Source: Vibrio navarrensis (GTDB taxonomy: Bacteria > Pseudomonadota > Gammaproteobacteria > Enterobacterales > Vibrionaceae). From it: DNA of 64,000 nt. A model generated the notes under the pieces. The model saw only the letters and a list, made by a program, of their open reading frames with translations, did no database searches and was not told the DNA's origin. Every line of letters begins with the position of its first letter. Position 1 is the first letter of the stretch. The position numbers and the translations under genes were made by a program. The DNA lies in NCBI RefSeq assembly GCF_000764325.1, contig NZ_JMCG01000002.1, positions 124,001 to 188,000 on the forward strand, written 5' to 3'. Of the stretch, positions 54,660 to 63,709 are shown in pieces.

Positions 54660-57122
54660 TTAAGCCACTTCTATTGGCCCACCAAATGAGGTCACCGGAG
54701 GGACTTTACCCGTGAATTTCTCGAAATCGACAATACAGGTGTTGGCCGAGGTCGCCTGAGCTAGCTCAGACGAGCCAATATCTTGAGTCAGCGTATTTGG
54801 GTCGCCATAGGTATCCATCGCCCCCAATTTTTCACTCAGCGGACCGTACCATGCCCCTTCTTCAATTCGAATCACACCGCGCGGATAACTGTCGCTCAAA
54901 ACGGCCCCAGCCAGCAGTTGACCACGATCGTTAAACACGCGCACTAAATCGCCCTGTTTAATGCCTTTGGCCTTAGCATCCTGCGGGTTGATGTAGACAG
55001 GCTCTCGACCTTGCACAGCATACGTGGCACGAAACGCCTCGGATTCACACATTTGCGAGTGCAGACGCTTGTCTGGGTGGCACGACTGCAACCAGAACGG
55101 ATGTTTGTCCGAGCCCGGGCCACCGTGCGAGCGCTCCGATTTTTCAAACCACATTGGGTGCTCTTGGCAATGCTCATAGCCGTAACGACCAATCTTACGC
55201 GACGTGATTTCGATAAAGCCTGATGGTGTGCCAAGCGGGTTAATTTCCGGATCTTGACGGAAGTCGGCATGACGAACCCAAGGTTTGCCTTGACCAAAGT
55301 CCAGCACACTCTTTTCCCAGAATTCATCGAACTCTGGCATCTCAAACTTGCCTTGATTGGCTTTCTTACAGTCGTTGTAGAGGCTGCGAATCCAATCCAT
55401 CTCACTCATACCGCGTGAGTACTCTTCGCTACGACCGAAACGTTCCGTCAGTTCCTTCATGATTTGGAAATCGGGCTTCGACTGGAACAGAGGATCCACC
55501 AAACGGTGCATCGCAATCAAGCCGCGGCTTGAGTAAGAGCCGTATACGTCGATGTCGTTGCGCTCCCACTGGGTACACGCGGGCAACACGATGTCGGAGA
55601 AGCGACACGTTGCCGTCCAAGCAAAATCAATCGTCACTACGGTTTGTAGCTTCTGGAATGCTTGCTTCATACGGTTGCGATCTTGGTGATGGTGCCATGG
55701 GTTGCAGCCGGAAATCACCATCATCTTGAAATCCGGTAACTTCACTTTGCCACCGTTGTAGTTGATCTCTTTACCTGGCTCTAGCAGACAGTCGATCCAA
55801 CGCGCTACGGGGATAGTACGGCTGTAACCATTGAAGTCATTGTTGTCCCATTTTGGTTTCATGCCAGTATCTAGGTTGCGCGGGAAACCGCCGGGGCCGG
55901 CAAAACCCGTCGACGGCACACCGATGCTTGAATAGTGGTGACCGTAAGAGATGCCCCCACCCGGCAGACCAATTTGGCCAATCATCGCCGCCAGAACCGC
56001 TGCCGCCCAGTAGGGCTGCTCACCGTGTTCCTGGCGCTGAATACACCAGCCCATCAAGATTTGCGTACGCCCGCCAACCAACATGCGCGCGAACTCGCGG
56101 ATTTTGTCTGCTTGCACGCCACAGATCTCTGCTGCCCATTCCGGTGTTTTCGCCACTTTGTCTTTGGTTTTACCCTGAACATAATCGATAAACTCAACAA
56201 AACCGAGACAGTAGGTTTCGATGAATTTCTTGTCATACAGATTCTCGTTGTATAACACGTGCGCAATCGCCAACATGAATGGGACGTCGGTCATCGGGTT
56301 CACGTACAAATGTTCGTTTTGCAGATAACGCTGCGTCTTGTTCTTCACCGGATCGACCGAGATCACCTTGATCTCAGCTTTCGCGACTTTGTCTCTTAGC
56401 TGCTCAAGGTAAGCGAACGACTCATGAGTTTCACAGTTCCAACCCACTTGCAGGTTTTTCACCGGATCATTCGCCCACAGAATGATGTTGTCAGCATTTT
56501 CTAGAATCTCAGACCAAGAGGTACCTTGCGCGTACACTTCGGTGGAGCCGAGTACATACGGCAAAATCGTTTGACCCGCACCAGTCGAGTAGTCGCCCAC
56601 TTTGGTAATGTAGTTACCGTGCATGCCAACAGCGCGCTGCATATGCGCCGTACAGTTGTTGAATGACCCCGTTTGGTTCCAACCTGTTTGGCCTGCGTGC
56701 AGCGCCCAAGGTCCGTACTCTTTTTGCACCCGTTCAAGTTCGCGATAGAACAGATCTAACGCTTCATCCCAAGTCACACGTACAAAACGGTTATTGCCGC
56801 GTGTATCCGCACTGTACTTATGTTTTTTCAGCCAATCTAAGCGCACCATCGGATAGCGAACGCGCGATGGACTGTATATGATGCCTTTAATGCCGTTGAG
56901 CATTTCGGTCGGATTTTTGTCCAGCTCAAGCGGTTTGATCTCTTGCACTTTACCCGCATAGATGTGGGCGCGAAATGCGCCCCAGTGAGAGCCAGAGACC
57001 TTCCAAGTTCCAGTGGTTTCTACCGCGTGTGCCGAAGCCGATGCTAATAAGCTAGGACCAATAACTGAGGCTGCGCTTGTCGTTGCAACCCCTTTGAGGA
57101 AACTTCTTCGCGTAATCGCCAT
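54660..57122 (-). CDS. torA: Trimethylamine-N-oxide reductase TorA
   Basis: An 820-aa periplasmic molybdopterin enzyme (E. coli 848 aa) that reduces TMAO to trimethylamine in anaerobic respiration. The N-terminus carries a Tat signal (TRRSFLKG) followed by a hydrophobic stretch ending SAHA. Molybdopterin domain blocks include the active-site region [16 protein letters not shown] and [15 protein letters not shown] 57122 follows GGAG by 8 nt. Last gene of torE-torC-torA, 24 bp after torC. It needs a TorD chaperone, which is not in this window. Confidence 0.95.
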   Translation of the reverse strand: MAITRRSFLKGVATTSAASVIGPSLLASASAHAVETTGTWKVSGSHWGAFRAHIYAGKVQEIKPLELDKNPTEMLNGIKGIIYSPSRVRYPMVRLDWLKKHKYSADTRGNNRFVRVTWDEALDLFYRELERVQKEYGPWALHAGQTGWNQTGSFNNCTAHMQRAVGMHGNYITKVGDYSTGAGQTILPYVLGSTEVYAQGTSWSEILENADNIILWANDPVKNLQVGWNCETHESFAYLEQLRDKVAKAEIKVISVDPVKNKTQRYLQNEHLYVNPMTDVPFMLAIAHVLYNENLYDKKFIETYCLGFVEFIDYVQGKTKDKVAKTPEWAAEICGVQADKIREFARMLVGGRTQILMGWCIQRQEHGEQPYWAAAVLAAMIGQIGLPGGGISYGHHYSSIGVPSTGFAGPGGFPRNLDTGMKPKWDNNDFNGYSRTIPVARWIDCLLEPGKEINYNGGKVKLPDFKMMVISGCNPWHHHQDRNRMKQAFQKLQTVVTIDFAWTATCRFSDIVLPACTQWERNDIDVYGSYSSRGLIAMHRLVDPLFQSKPDFQIMKELTERFGRSEEYSRGMSEMDWIRSLYNDCKKANQGKFEMPEFDEFWEKSVLDFGQGKPWVRHADFRQDPEINPLGTPSGFIEITSRKIGRYGYEHCQEHPMWFEKSERSHGGPGSDKHPFWLQSCHPDKRLHSQMCESEAFRATYAVQGREPVYINPQDAKAKGIKQGDLVRVFNDRGQLLAGAVLSDSYPRGVIRIEEGAWYGPLSEKLGAMDTYGDPNTLTQDIGSSELAQATSANTCIVDFEKFTGKVPPVTSFGGPIEVA

Positions 57123-57146
57123 GTAAATTACTCCATCCAAGGCTTA

Positions 57147-58331
57147 TTAGTGATGACCTTCAGCATAATCTGAAGAGTGCTTCTGTAGATATTTGAGGAT
57201 CAATGCTTCGCTGTCGGTATCGAGGTTGACGAACGCCAACATCCCATCGAACATACTCGGCCAGGTGTTAGCATCAAAATGCGCCTCATCTGGTTGGGTA
57301 TGACAGACCGAGCAGTTGGTTTTGTACGCTTCGCTCGATTTTTCCCACACAGGGTTGATGTCATTGAGCATGGACTCTTTTTTGAGCCACACTTTCGCCG
57401 CTACTTTTTCCCATGGCAGACCCGTGAGCTCATCGATTTTTTCTTCGCCCGTAGTCACCATTTTGTCATCCAGTGAGGCTTCTTTTAATAGCGAGGCCAC
57501 TGCAATGTTTTTGCCGAAATCCTCTTGGATAACACGGCCAAACCCTTTGGCTTTACGCCAGCCATCGATCTCAACCTCGACATATTCGCCTTTCGCTTGC
57601 AAAACTTTAACTGTAGATGCCGGGTTCAGTAGGCCCGCTTCGTTGGTGCCCTGAGCGTCAAAATAGAGTGGCAGATGGCGCACACTCACCAGTGCTTTTC
57701 CGACCGAGTAATCTGTATTGGAGGCCATCTGTTCTAAGTCGCCAACGATGCCGCCAATGCTGTCCATACCCGCTGGCAGCTTATGCGCAATGCCTTTGTG
57801 ACAATCGACGCAGCTCTGATCTTTCTCTGCTGCTTGCTTCATTTGAATGCGCGCAGTCGGCGACATCAGCGAGAAGTCCATCGAGTCATAATCGTGACAA
57901 TTTTTGCACTCAAGCGATTTGTTGGCCGAGAAACGCTCCCACTCATGCTTAGCCAATTCGATACGGCGAGCTTCAAATACACCGGGTTCATCGTAGTTAC
58001 CAAAAACCTGTGCAAACACCTCTTTAGACGCTTGCATTTTGCGTGCAATTTTATCCGTCCAGTTGTGCGGAACATGGCAGTCTGGGCAAGTGGCACGAAC
58101 GCCTGAGTGATTTTTCCAGTGCACCGTCTCTTGCAGTTCTTGATAAACGTTGTCGCGCATCGTATGGCAACTGATGCAAAACTCTTCTGTGTTGGTTGCT
58201 TCCAAGGCCGTATTAAAACCGCCCCAGAAGATTACCCCAGCGAGAAAGCCGCCCATAGTCAACACCCCCAAGCTGATATGCATCGCCGGGCGCGACATAG
58301 TGCGCCAAATTTTAATGATCATAGATTTCAT
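57147..58331 (-). CDS. torC: TorC, pentaheme c-type cytochrome
   Basis: A 394-aa membrane-anchored cytochrome of the NapC/NirT family. One N-terminal helix (about 15-38) is followed by four heme sites CISCH, CPDCH, CKNCH and CVDCH, and a C-terminal domain with the fifth site CSVCH. It carries electrons from the quinol pool to TorA in the periplasm. ATG 58331 gives the family length (E. coli 390 aa). Longer readings upstream cross torE and are excluded. Confidence 0.95.
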   Translation of the reverse strand: MKSMIIKIWRTMSRPAMHISLGVLTMGGFLAGVIFWGGFNTALEATNTEEFCISCHTMRDNVYQELQETVHWKNHSGVRATCPDCHVPHNWTDKIARKMQASKEVFAQVFGNYDEPGVFEARRIELAKHEWERFSANKSLECKNCHDYDSMDFSLMSPTARIQMKQAAEKDQSCVDCHKGIAHKLPAGMDSIGGIVGDLEQMASNTDYSVGKALVSVRHLPLYFDAQGTNEAGLLNPASTVKVLQAKGEYVEVEIDGWRKAKGFGRVIQEDFGKNIAVASLLKEASLDDKMVTTGEEKIDELTGLPWEKVAAKVWLKKESMLNDINPVWEKSSEAYKTNCSVCHTQPDEAHFDANTWPSMFDGMLAFVNLDTDSEALILKYLQKHSSDYAEGHH

Positions 58332-58378
58332 GGTTTGTTCTCTAAAAACGTGTCGAAGATATGGACTGAGGTTAAGGA

Positions 58379-58555
58379 TTAGCCGTGACCGCCAGGAGGA
58401 CCGAAAAAGAACACTTGTAGCATCCAGACAATAAATCCATACCCGCCGACAAAAGCGATACTTAACGCAGGAAAGAGAACGACCGTAATGAAGAGAAAGG
58501 ATTGCCACTCTAGGGAGCGTTTTTCACCACTCTCAATTTTGTTAACATCACTCAT
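58379..58555 (-). CDS. torE: TorE/NapE family small membrane protein
   Basis: A 58-aa protein: a cytoplasmic N-terminus (SDVNKIESGEKRSLEWQSFL), one membrane helix, and a periplasmic FFFGPPGGHG end, typical of TorE and NapE. ATG 58555 has an AGG site about 8 nt upstream. First gene of torECA. Its precise role in TMAO respiration is unknown. Confidence 0.88.
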   Translation of the reverse strand: MSDVNKIESGEKRSLEWQSFLFITVVLFPALSIAFVGGYGFIVWMLQVFFFGPPGGHG

Positions 58556-58893
58556 ACATTTGCCTACTTTGTATTGGTTTGTTTTTCTTACCTCAATCGA
58601 ATGCGACGAGGTTTTTAACGTCATCTTTAGCAAAATGTTAGACCATTCCATTTGTAGGGTTCAATCAAATCTCGGCTTTCAGCGCCTGTTATTCAACACT
58701 TTTTTGAGCTCATCCAGAGATGTGTCTGATTGATATTTCATGTATAAACTTATGAAAAAATGTGACAAATTACTGTGTTTGCAAACTCGTTAAAACGGAA
58801 ACATTAGTGAAACATTAAAATGCGAAACGTAAGAGAATTTCATGGCAAAAGTAGGGAAGTTCGCCGTTAAGAAACGTGTGCATGTAAAAAACT

Positions 58894-58979
58894 TGTAGTG
58901 CAGATGCTAAATTCCCATATCGCCAAAAAGCGCTCTCGCTGCGAAATATACGTCGGAAATAGACCTATTTTGCACTACA
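58894..58979 (+). ncRNA. 86-nt element bounded by 9-bp inverted repeats (possible small RNA)
   Basis: TGTAGTGCA (58894-58902) and TGCACTACA (58971-58979) are perfect inverted repeats. The outer copy on each side is followed by AGATGC or GATGC. As RNA this would be a closed structure of 86 nt; as DNA it could be a small mobile or regulatory element. Neither a promoter nor a terminator is certain. Confidence 0.3.
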
Positions 58980-59187
58980 GATGCTTGTCCCATTTCTGCT
59001 GGTAAGCCACTTCATTGACGATTAATTACTTTAGCCAACGCATTTTCTACCAAATAACAGAAATGATGCCGTTATCGCCATTTTTCCAACATAAAATCGC
59101 AACTAAAACGCCCAGATAAGCAATGATTAACTTGTTATTTTTAGATAAGTTAGCGAATAAAAAGATACACACGCGCTTTGCGACAAG

Positions 59188-59210
59188 TTATCCACAGAAA
59201 ATGTGGATAA
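59188..59210 (+). promoter_or_regulatory. Pair of inverted perfect DnaA boxes
   Basis: TTATCCACA (59188-59196) and TGTGGATAA (59202-59210) are both exact matches to the consensus DnaA box, in opposite orientation, separated by GAAAA. There is no T-tract, so a terminator is unlikely. They lie about 120 bp before the small ORF at 59331. Confidence 0.7.
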
Positions 59211-59330
59211 CCTGAATATCTTTCTCGCCATTGCGTTGTCGCTAGGCTCCGCTTGCTGATGTGCAAATCACACTTTTGTAATATCCAGCCACTATCGTTT
59301 TAGCAATGGCTTCAATAAGGACATTTGATA

Positions 59331-59459
59331 ATGGAAACTTTTGGCGTGGCAAGCTTGCACCGACACGAAAATGAGTTAGAGGAAGGAGTTTTAGACTGGC
59401 TCAAACATGAACCCGAAGAGTTGGTCGAACTCAAGGAGTGGATTGAATTTCAGGCATGA
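59331..59459 (+). CDS. Small acidic protein, 42 aa
   Basis: ATG 59331 follows AAGGA by 9 nt. The frame encodes METFGVASLHRHENELEEGV and then a helical, Glu/Leu/Trp-rich tail (LDWLKHEPEELVELKEWIEF). It has no signal peptide or membrane helix. The amphipathic acidic tail looks like a protein-binding helix. It ends 12 bp before a shared terminator. Family unknown; the clean ribosome site, regular coding composition and terminator support it. Confidence 0.5.
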   Translation: METFGVASLHRHENELEEGVLDWLKHEPEELVELKEWIEFQA

Positions 59460-59471
59460 CATGCATAAAAA

Positions 59472-59493
59472 AGGGCAGACTCGCGCCTGCCCT
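59472..59493 (-). terminator. Bidirectional terminator between the small ORF and focA
   Basis: A 7-bp stem AGGGCAG/CTGCCCT with an 8-nt loop, flanked by AAAAA on the left and a T-rich stretch on the right. Confidence 0.75.
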
Positions 59494-59501
59494 ATTGTTT
59501 A

Positions 59502-60344
59502 TCAGTCTCTTAGGTAGATTAACCAATACCACATACCGACAAACACACCGCCACCAATGATGTTCCCCAACGTCACTGGCAGTAAGTTATTGATTAAGAA
59601 ATTGCTCATGGTCAAATCAGCATAGTCAGCGATATTCGCGCCGGTGATTTGCCAGAATTCCGCTGGCGCAAACAGCTTTATGCCGACCGCCATCGGAACC
59701 TGAAACATGTTGGCAATACAGTGCTCAAAACCCGCCGAGACAAACATCGCCACAGGTAAAATCATCACCGTGATTTTATCGGTTAGCGTACGACCACTGA
59801 AAGTCATCCAAACAGCAATACAAACCAGCACGTTACACATGATGCCAAGCGCTACGGCTTGAAAGAAACCGTGATGCAGTTTGTGTTGGGAAATAGCCAT
59901 GGCGTTTAGCCCGACTTGTCCGTGGTCAAACATGTACTGTTTGGTGGTCAGCATACAAGCCACCAACCAAATGGCCCCAACCAAGTTGCCCACGTACACG
60001 ACCATCCAGTTTTTAAACAGCACCCGCCATGAGATTTTTCCGCTTGCTCTTGCCACAAGAGTAAGTACCGAGCTGGTAAAAAGTTCTCCGCCCGTCACCA
60101 CAACTAAAATCAGGCCCAAACTAAAAGCCAAGCCCCCGACTAAACGCGTCATCCCCCAAGGGAGATCACCAGCGCCGGTTGTGACTGTGGTATAGAAAAC
60201 AAACGCGATACCAATGTGAATACCCGCAGATATAGCGAGTAAAAAAGATTTCACTGGGTCTTTAGTTGCTTTGCCTTCACCGATTTCAGCCGCTCTTTCA
60301 GCAGCCTGAGGTGGCAGTAGCGAATCAAACTGATTGAAGTTCAT
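59502..60344 (-). CDS. focA: FocA-type formate/nitrite channel
   Basis: A 280-aa FNT-family inner-membrane pentameric channel with six helices (E. coli FocA 285 aa). The gating histidine is in SAGFEHCIANMF. Other signatures are GGELFTSSVLTL and the helix MCNVLVCIAVWMTFSG. It exports formate made by pyruvate formate-lyase, or imports it. No pfl gene is adjacent. It is monocistronic here, with terminators on both sides. Confidence 0.88.
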   Translation of the reverse strand: MNFNQFDSLLPPQAAERAAEIGEGKATKDPVKSFLLAISAGIHIGIAFVFYTTVTTGAGDLPWGMTRLVGGLAFSLGLILVVVTGGELFTSSVLTLVARASGKISWRVLFKNWMVVYVGNLVGAIWLVACMLTTKQYMFDHGQVGLNAMAISQHKLHHGFFQAVALGIMCNVLVCIAVWMTFSGRTLTDKITVMILPVAMFVSAGFEHCIANMFQVPMAVGIKLFAPAEFWQITGANIADYADLTMSNFLINNLLPVTLGNIIGGGVFVGMWYWLIYLRD

Positions 60345-60532
60345 TGACGAGTTACATTTAGAAACAATTCCGAATGGCGCGGATAATCTCTCCTTTTCCA
60401 GACTTTTTCAAGGGGCATTTGGAATGCTTACAAAATTTGTTGCTTTCGTGACGATAAAACAATCGTCCATCACACTCTGTAGATCCCTTTTGTTGTTAAA
60501 AAACAAGCTTCAGGGATGCCAAATACAAAAAC

Positions 60533-60560
60533 GCCCTGATAATGAAACCAATATCAGGGC
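60533..60560 (-). terminator. Rho-independent terminator of the coiled-coil lipoprotein gene
   Basis: A 9-bp stem GCCCTGATA/TATCAGGGC with a 10-nt loop and a T run on the minus strand. 60345-60532, upstream of focA, shows no gene. Confidence 0.85.
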
Positions 60561-60580
60561 GAAGGATAAGGGGTTGAACA

Positions 60581-61945
60581 CTACTCAGCGACTGTGGTTT
60601 CTACCACTTCATCTACTGCTGCCGCTTCCGTTTCTACTACAGGCGTTTCCGCTACAGGTGCTTCTGCTACCGCTGCATCAACACCTTCTACAACATCGGC
60701 AGTTTCTGCTTGTGCAGGCGTATCGGCGGCGTTTTTCGCTGGAATAGTTTGGCTCAGCGCTAACTGCTGTTTCAGATTCGCAATCAGCTCTTCAAGGCTC
60801 TTGATGTGCGATGCTTCGCGATCAATTTGCGCTTGTAGAGAAGCTTCGCGCTTGCTGGCTTTCTCTAGCGCTTTTTGTTGCTCGCTGCTTTTCGCATTCA
60901 GTTCAGCCACTGTGCGTTTTAGGGCTGCCACTTCATCGGCTAAATCCGATGTCTTATCGGCGGCATGCATTCTTTCCACACTGGCTAAAATTTTCTCTGC
61001 CTGCTCACGCAACATCACGTTGCGGTAGTCAGAACCATCCACGGCTTTTGAAATCGCTAGCAACTTGTTCTCGATTTCCAATACGGAGCTTTCGAATCGA
61101 TTACTTTTCACTGAAGCCAATAACTTCACTTGGTGAGTCACTTGCTTAACGTGCTCGATTTCAAACTTCGCATTAAACACAGCTTGCTCGATCGCCGTTT
61201 TGTCACGTGGGTTGGTCTGCGCGATATTGGCCGCAATATTCACCACGTTTTCCGCTGTCGCAAAACTCACTGGCGCAACTTCGTTAAAATCTTCTTTCTT
61301 CAACGTTTTCAGTTCTTGCTGTAGCGGAAGAATGTAGATTTTCTTAACGACTTTGATTTCAAGTTGTTTAGCGTTGTTGAGGAACTCCACCTGCTTCGCT
61401 TGAGCGTCTTGGAGCTCATCGACCACCACATAAGTGAAGAGTTTTTTGTACTGAACCGCCAAGCGATCGTAATCCGCTTTGTAGTAGCTCACCGCGTCGA
61501 TCTCATCGAGATACTCCATCTGAGCAATCGAATCGGCCAGAATAACGTCTGCTTTTTGTTTTAAGGTTTCTAGAGCGCGATAGTTTTGCTCAACCAATTT
61601 AATCTGTTCATCGTACGCTTGCGCATAAGTATCGCTCGAAAAGAGTGAGTAGCTTTTACCCGCAAGTGACGGCTCTTTCTCTATTTCCGCATAGATCTTG
61701 CCAGCTTCTTTCCAAGCATTGAGCAGATCACGGTAGTTTTCTGGCGCATAGATATTAAGAGCACTCACCTCTGCCAAAGTCTCAACCCAGTACTTGTGAG
61801 ACTTTTGCACACCCTTAAATGGCGCACTGGTATCTTGGCTTGCTTGGTTGGTTTCACTCGCCGTCGCGTTCTCTTCTGGAGTGGATTGGCAGCCAACAAT
61901 CGTCAACAGCATTGAGACCGCCAATGCTAATTTCATCTTTTTCAT
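60581..61945 (-). CDS. Coiled-coil lipoprotein of unknown function
   Basis: A 454-aa protein. ATG 61945 follows AAGGAA. The lipobox IVGC makes it a lipoprotein. The middle (about 40-300) is helical, and 320-400 is a strong coiled coil (DLADEVAALKRTVAELNAKS, then EKASKREASLQAQIDREA). The last 45 residues are an Ala/Glu/Val/Pro-rich repetitive tail (AEAPVAETPVVETE), which looks flexible. Similar proteins are annotated as DNA-repair ATPases because of the coiled coil, which is probably wrong for a lipoprotein. Monocistronic. Confidence 0.65.
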   Translation of the reverse strand: MKKMKLALAVSMLLTIVGCQSTPEENATASETNQASQDTSAPFKGVQKSHKYWVETLAEVSALNIYAPENYRDLLNAWKEAGKIYAEIEKEPSLAGKSYSLFSSDTYAQAYDEQIKLVEQNYRALETLKQKADVILADSIAQMEYLDEIDAVSYYKADYDRLAVQYKKLFTYVVVDELQDAQAKQVEFLNNAKQLEIKVVKKIYILPLQQELKTLKKEDFNEVAPVSFATAENVVNIAANIAQTNPRDKTAIEQAVFNAKFEIEHVKQVTHQVKLLASVKSNRFESSVLEIENKLLAISKAVDGSDYRNVMLREQAEKILASVERMHAADKTSDLADEVAALKRTVAELNAKSSEQQKALEKASKREASLQAQIDREASHIKSLEELIANLKQQLALSQTIPAKNAADTPAQAETADVVEGVDAAVAEAPVAETPVVETEAAAVDEVVETTVAE

Positions 61946-62284
61946 TGTTTTTCCTTTTCTACGACTCATTGGCTGCTTTTTTGCTTTCTGGTGAAAAAGT
62001 ATTGCCACACAGACTGGGTCGACAACCACTTACAAAAACGCGTTGACGTTGCAACCAACACACCGCTCATTTCATAAACTTTCCTAAATATAATACAACT
62101 GATGGGCAAATAATACGTTGCATTGATTAGACGAATAATAAAACAGCGTTTCTTGTATAAAGGCTTTTTCAGTGCACAAAATGAAGCACAATCTTTCAGG
62201 CATTTAACATTTCTTGACCTTATTCATTGTCAGACGCGCTCAGTCGTACTAAGTTGAAACCACAATGATAATCGGAGTATGTCC

Positions 62285-62518
62285 ATGAAATTTACCGAAG
62301 AGCACATCGCAGAACTGAACCTATTACTTCAGTTCGATTTAAGTAGCGCAGCCACAGGTATTAAAGTTCACAAAGAAGCCTCTCAATCGGCGCAAGAAGC
62401 GGTAAAACGTCTATTTGACAAAGGGTTATGCACACAAATTGATGGCGGTTATTTGACCGACGAAGGAATTGAAGTCGCGGAGCATGCGGAGCGTACGCTT
62501 AGAGTACTCAGTTCTTAG
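62285..62518 (+). CDS. TIGR02647 family protein
   Basis: A 77-aa protein of the TIGR02647 family of small gammaproteobacterial proteins, function unknown. The GGAG site is 7 nt before ATG 62285, and too close to the in-frame ATG at 62279, so the shorter form is chosen. The sequence FTEEHIAELNLLLQFDLSSA and GYLTDEGIEVAEHAERTLRV suggests a compact helical, winged-helix-like fold. Its 3' end overlaps an opposite-strand remnant by 11 bp. Confidence 0.8.
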   Translation: MKFTEEHIAELNLLLQFDLSSAATGIKVHKEASQSAQEAVKRLFDKGLCTQIDGGYLTDEGIEVAEHAERTLRVLSS

Positions 62519-62702
62519 TCGTATTGAATAGACGCTTAACGCGCTCAATAACGGCCAGCCTATCAACTTGAGCCAATCCTTGATTAAAAGTATCACGCCA
62601 CTGAATTCCCAGTGGCGTGTTTTTAAAGGCAATATGGAGCTGTTTTTCGACCAATAGCTTCTCATTCATTTTCACTCGCTGACGGAGAAAGTCCACTTGC
62701 AA
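62508..62702 (-). pseudogene. Fragment of a family 3 periplasmic binding protein (C-terminus)
   Basis: The minus-strand frame encodes QLHIAFKNTPLGIQWRDTFN and then QGLAQVDRLAVIERVKRLF, a pattern like the C-terminus of amino-acid-type SBP_bac_3 proteins (x-AF-x-K-G-x2-W-x3-F-x-GL). Only about 64 codons are open, and a stop precedes the fragment in frame. No signal peptide or ribosome site is visible. It is probably a decayed gene remnant, though a short expressed ORF cannot be excluded. Confidence 0.4.
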
Positions 62703-62802
62703 GCGTTAGCGTAATTCGGCTGGCATTTTTAGCAGAACACTGTTTAGATGCGCTTAATGTTGCAATAAGTACTGTTTTGAGAAATTGATTTAAGGTTTAG
62801 CG

Positions 62803-63657
62803 ATGAAAAACATTCTTATCATTGGAACGGGTTGGCTCGGTTTCCCTCTAGCACAAACACTCACAACGCTTGGCCATACGGTGTTTATTACCCGTCGCTC
62901 ACAAGAGGCGCTCGAAAGCCTCGATTTCCCCCAAAGCAGAAAATGGCCGCTGGATCTCAATCATTCTGATGCACACCAACAGCTCAGCCACTATCTCAAT
63001 ACAAGAAAATTTGACGTGGTCATTGGCTGTTTTCCTCCCGGCTTTCGCAAGGGCCAAGGCGCTGAGTATGCCCAGCACTGGCAACTGATTGTCGATGCGC
63101 TTCGCAGCTCACCTGCAACTAAGGTGATAATGATAAGCTCAACCACGGTTTATCCAAATCGTGCTGAGAAAATGGTCGAAGATGCGGCCAATTTGGCGAT
63201 AGCGCAAAATAATCACCAATTTAGCGACAAAGCGCGCATCATGCTGCAAGCAGAAAACGCACTCGTTCAATCTGGCCACCCTTTCACCATTTTGCGCTTG
63301 AGTGGCTTGATTGGACCACAACGTCATCCGGCACGATTTGTCGCACACTTAAAGCAAGTGAGCCGCCTTGCACCCGCCAATATGTTGCATCAGCAAGACG
63401 CCGTGAGTGCCGCGGTTTTTGCCGTCACTCATGCTGATGATCAGATCCTCAACGTGACAACGCCGCGCACCGTCGATAAGGCGACGTTTTATCAAAGCGC
63501 TTTAGACGCGGCAGGGATGCCCGTGATGTTACCTGAGATAGTCGATGTAGCAGATAAAGAGATCAGCGCCGAAAAGCTGCTCTCGCTGGGGTTTGAGTTT
63601 CACTATCAATCCACTTTGGATGCCTTGTCACTGCCTAGTGAGGCAAAGGGGCAGTAA
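62803..63657 (+). CDS. NAD(P)-binding SDR/epimerase-like protein (YeeZ-like)
   Basis: A 284-aa cytoplasmic protein. The Rossmann motif GTGWLG is at residues 8-13, VIMISSTTVYPN carries the SDR serine and the ILRLSGLIGP stretch follows. It resembles YeeZ-type extended SDR proteins, of unknown substrate. ATG 62803 gives the expected N-terminus. Monocistronic, convergent with tdk, with a shared terminator. Confidence 0.78.
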   Translation: MKNILIIGTGWLGFPLAQTLTTLGHTVFITRRSQEALESLDFPQSRKWPLDLNHSDAHQQLSHYLNTRKFDVVIGCFPPGFRKGQGAEYAQHWQLIVDALRSSPATKVIMISSTTVYPNRAEKMVEDAANLAIAQNNHQFSDKARIMLQAENALVQSGHPFTILRLSGLIGPQRHPARFVAHLKQVSRLAPANMLHQQDAVSAAVFAVTHADDQILNVTTPRTVDKATFYQSALDAAGMPVMLPEIVDVADKEISAEKLLSLGFEFHYQSTLDALSLPSEAKGQ

Positions 63658-63671
63658 GAAGGTTAGACAAC

Positions 63672-63700
63672 GGGCTGCCATAAAAAACTCAAGGCAGCCC
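63672..63700 (+). terminator. Terminator between the SDR gene and tdk
   Basis: An 8-bp stem GGGCTGCC/GGCAGCCC with a 13-nt A-rich loop, placed between convergent genes. T-tract is weak. Confidence 0.6.
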
Positions 63701-63709
63701 TATAATACG

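Larger units (their letters stand above)
58556..59330 (-). other. 775-bp non-coding region between torE and a small ORF
   Basis: No credible protein gene. The left third must hold the torECA promoter; I see no clear TorR box (CTGTTCATAT). The middle holds an 86-nt element bounded by 9-bp inverted repeats. The right part holds a pair of inverted DnaA boxes. Its size and order of structures are unusual for this gene-dense window. Confidence 0.7.
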
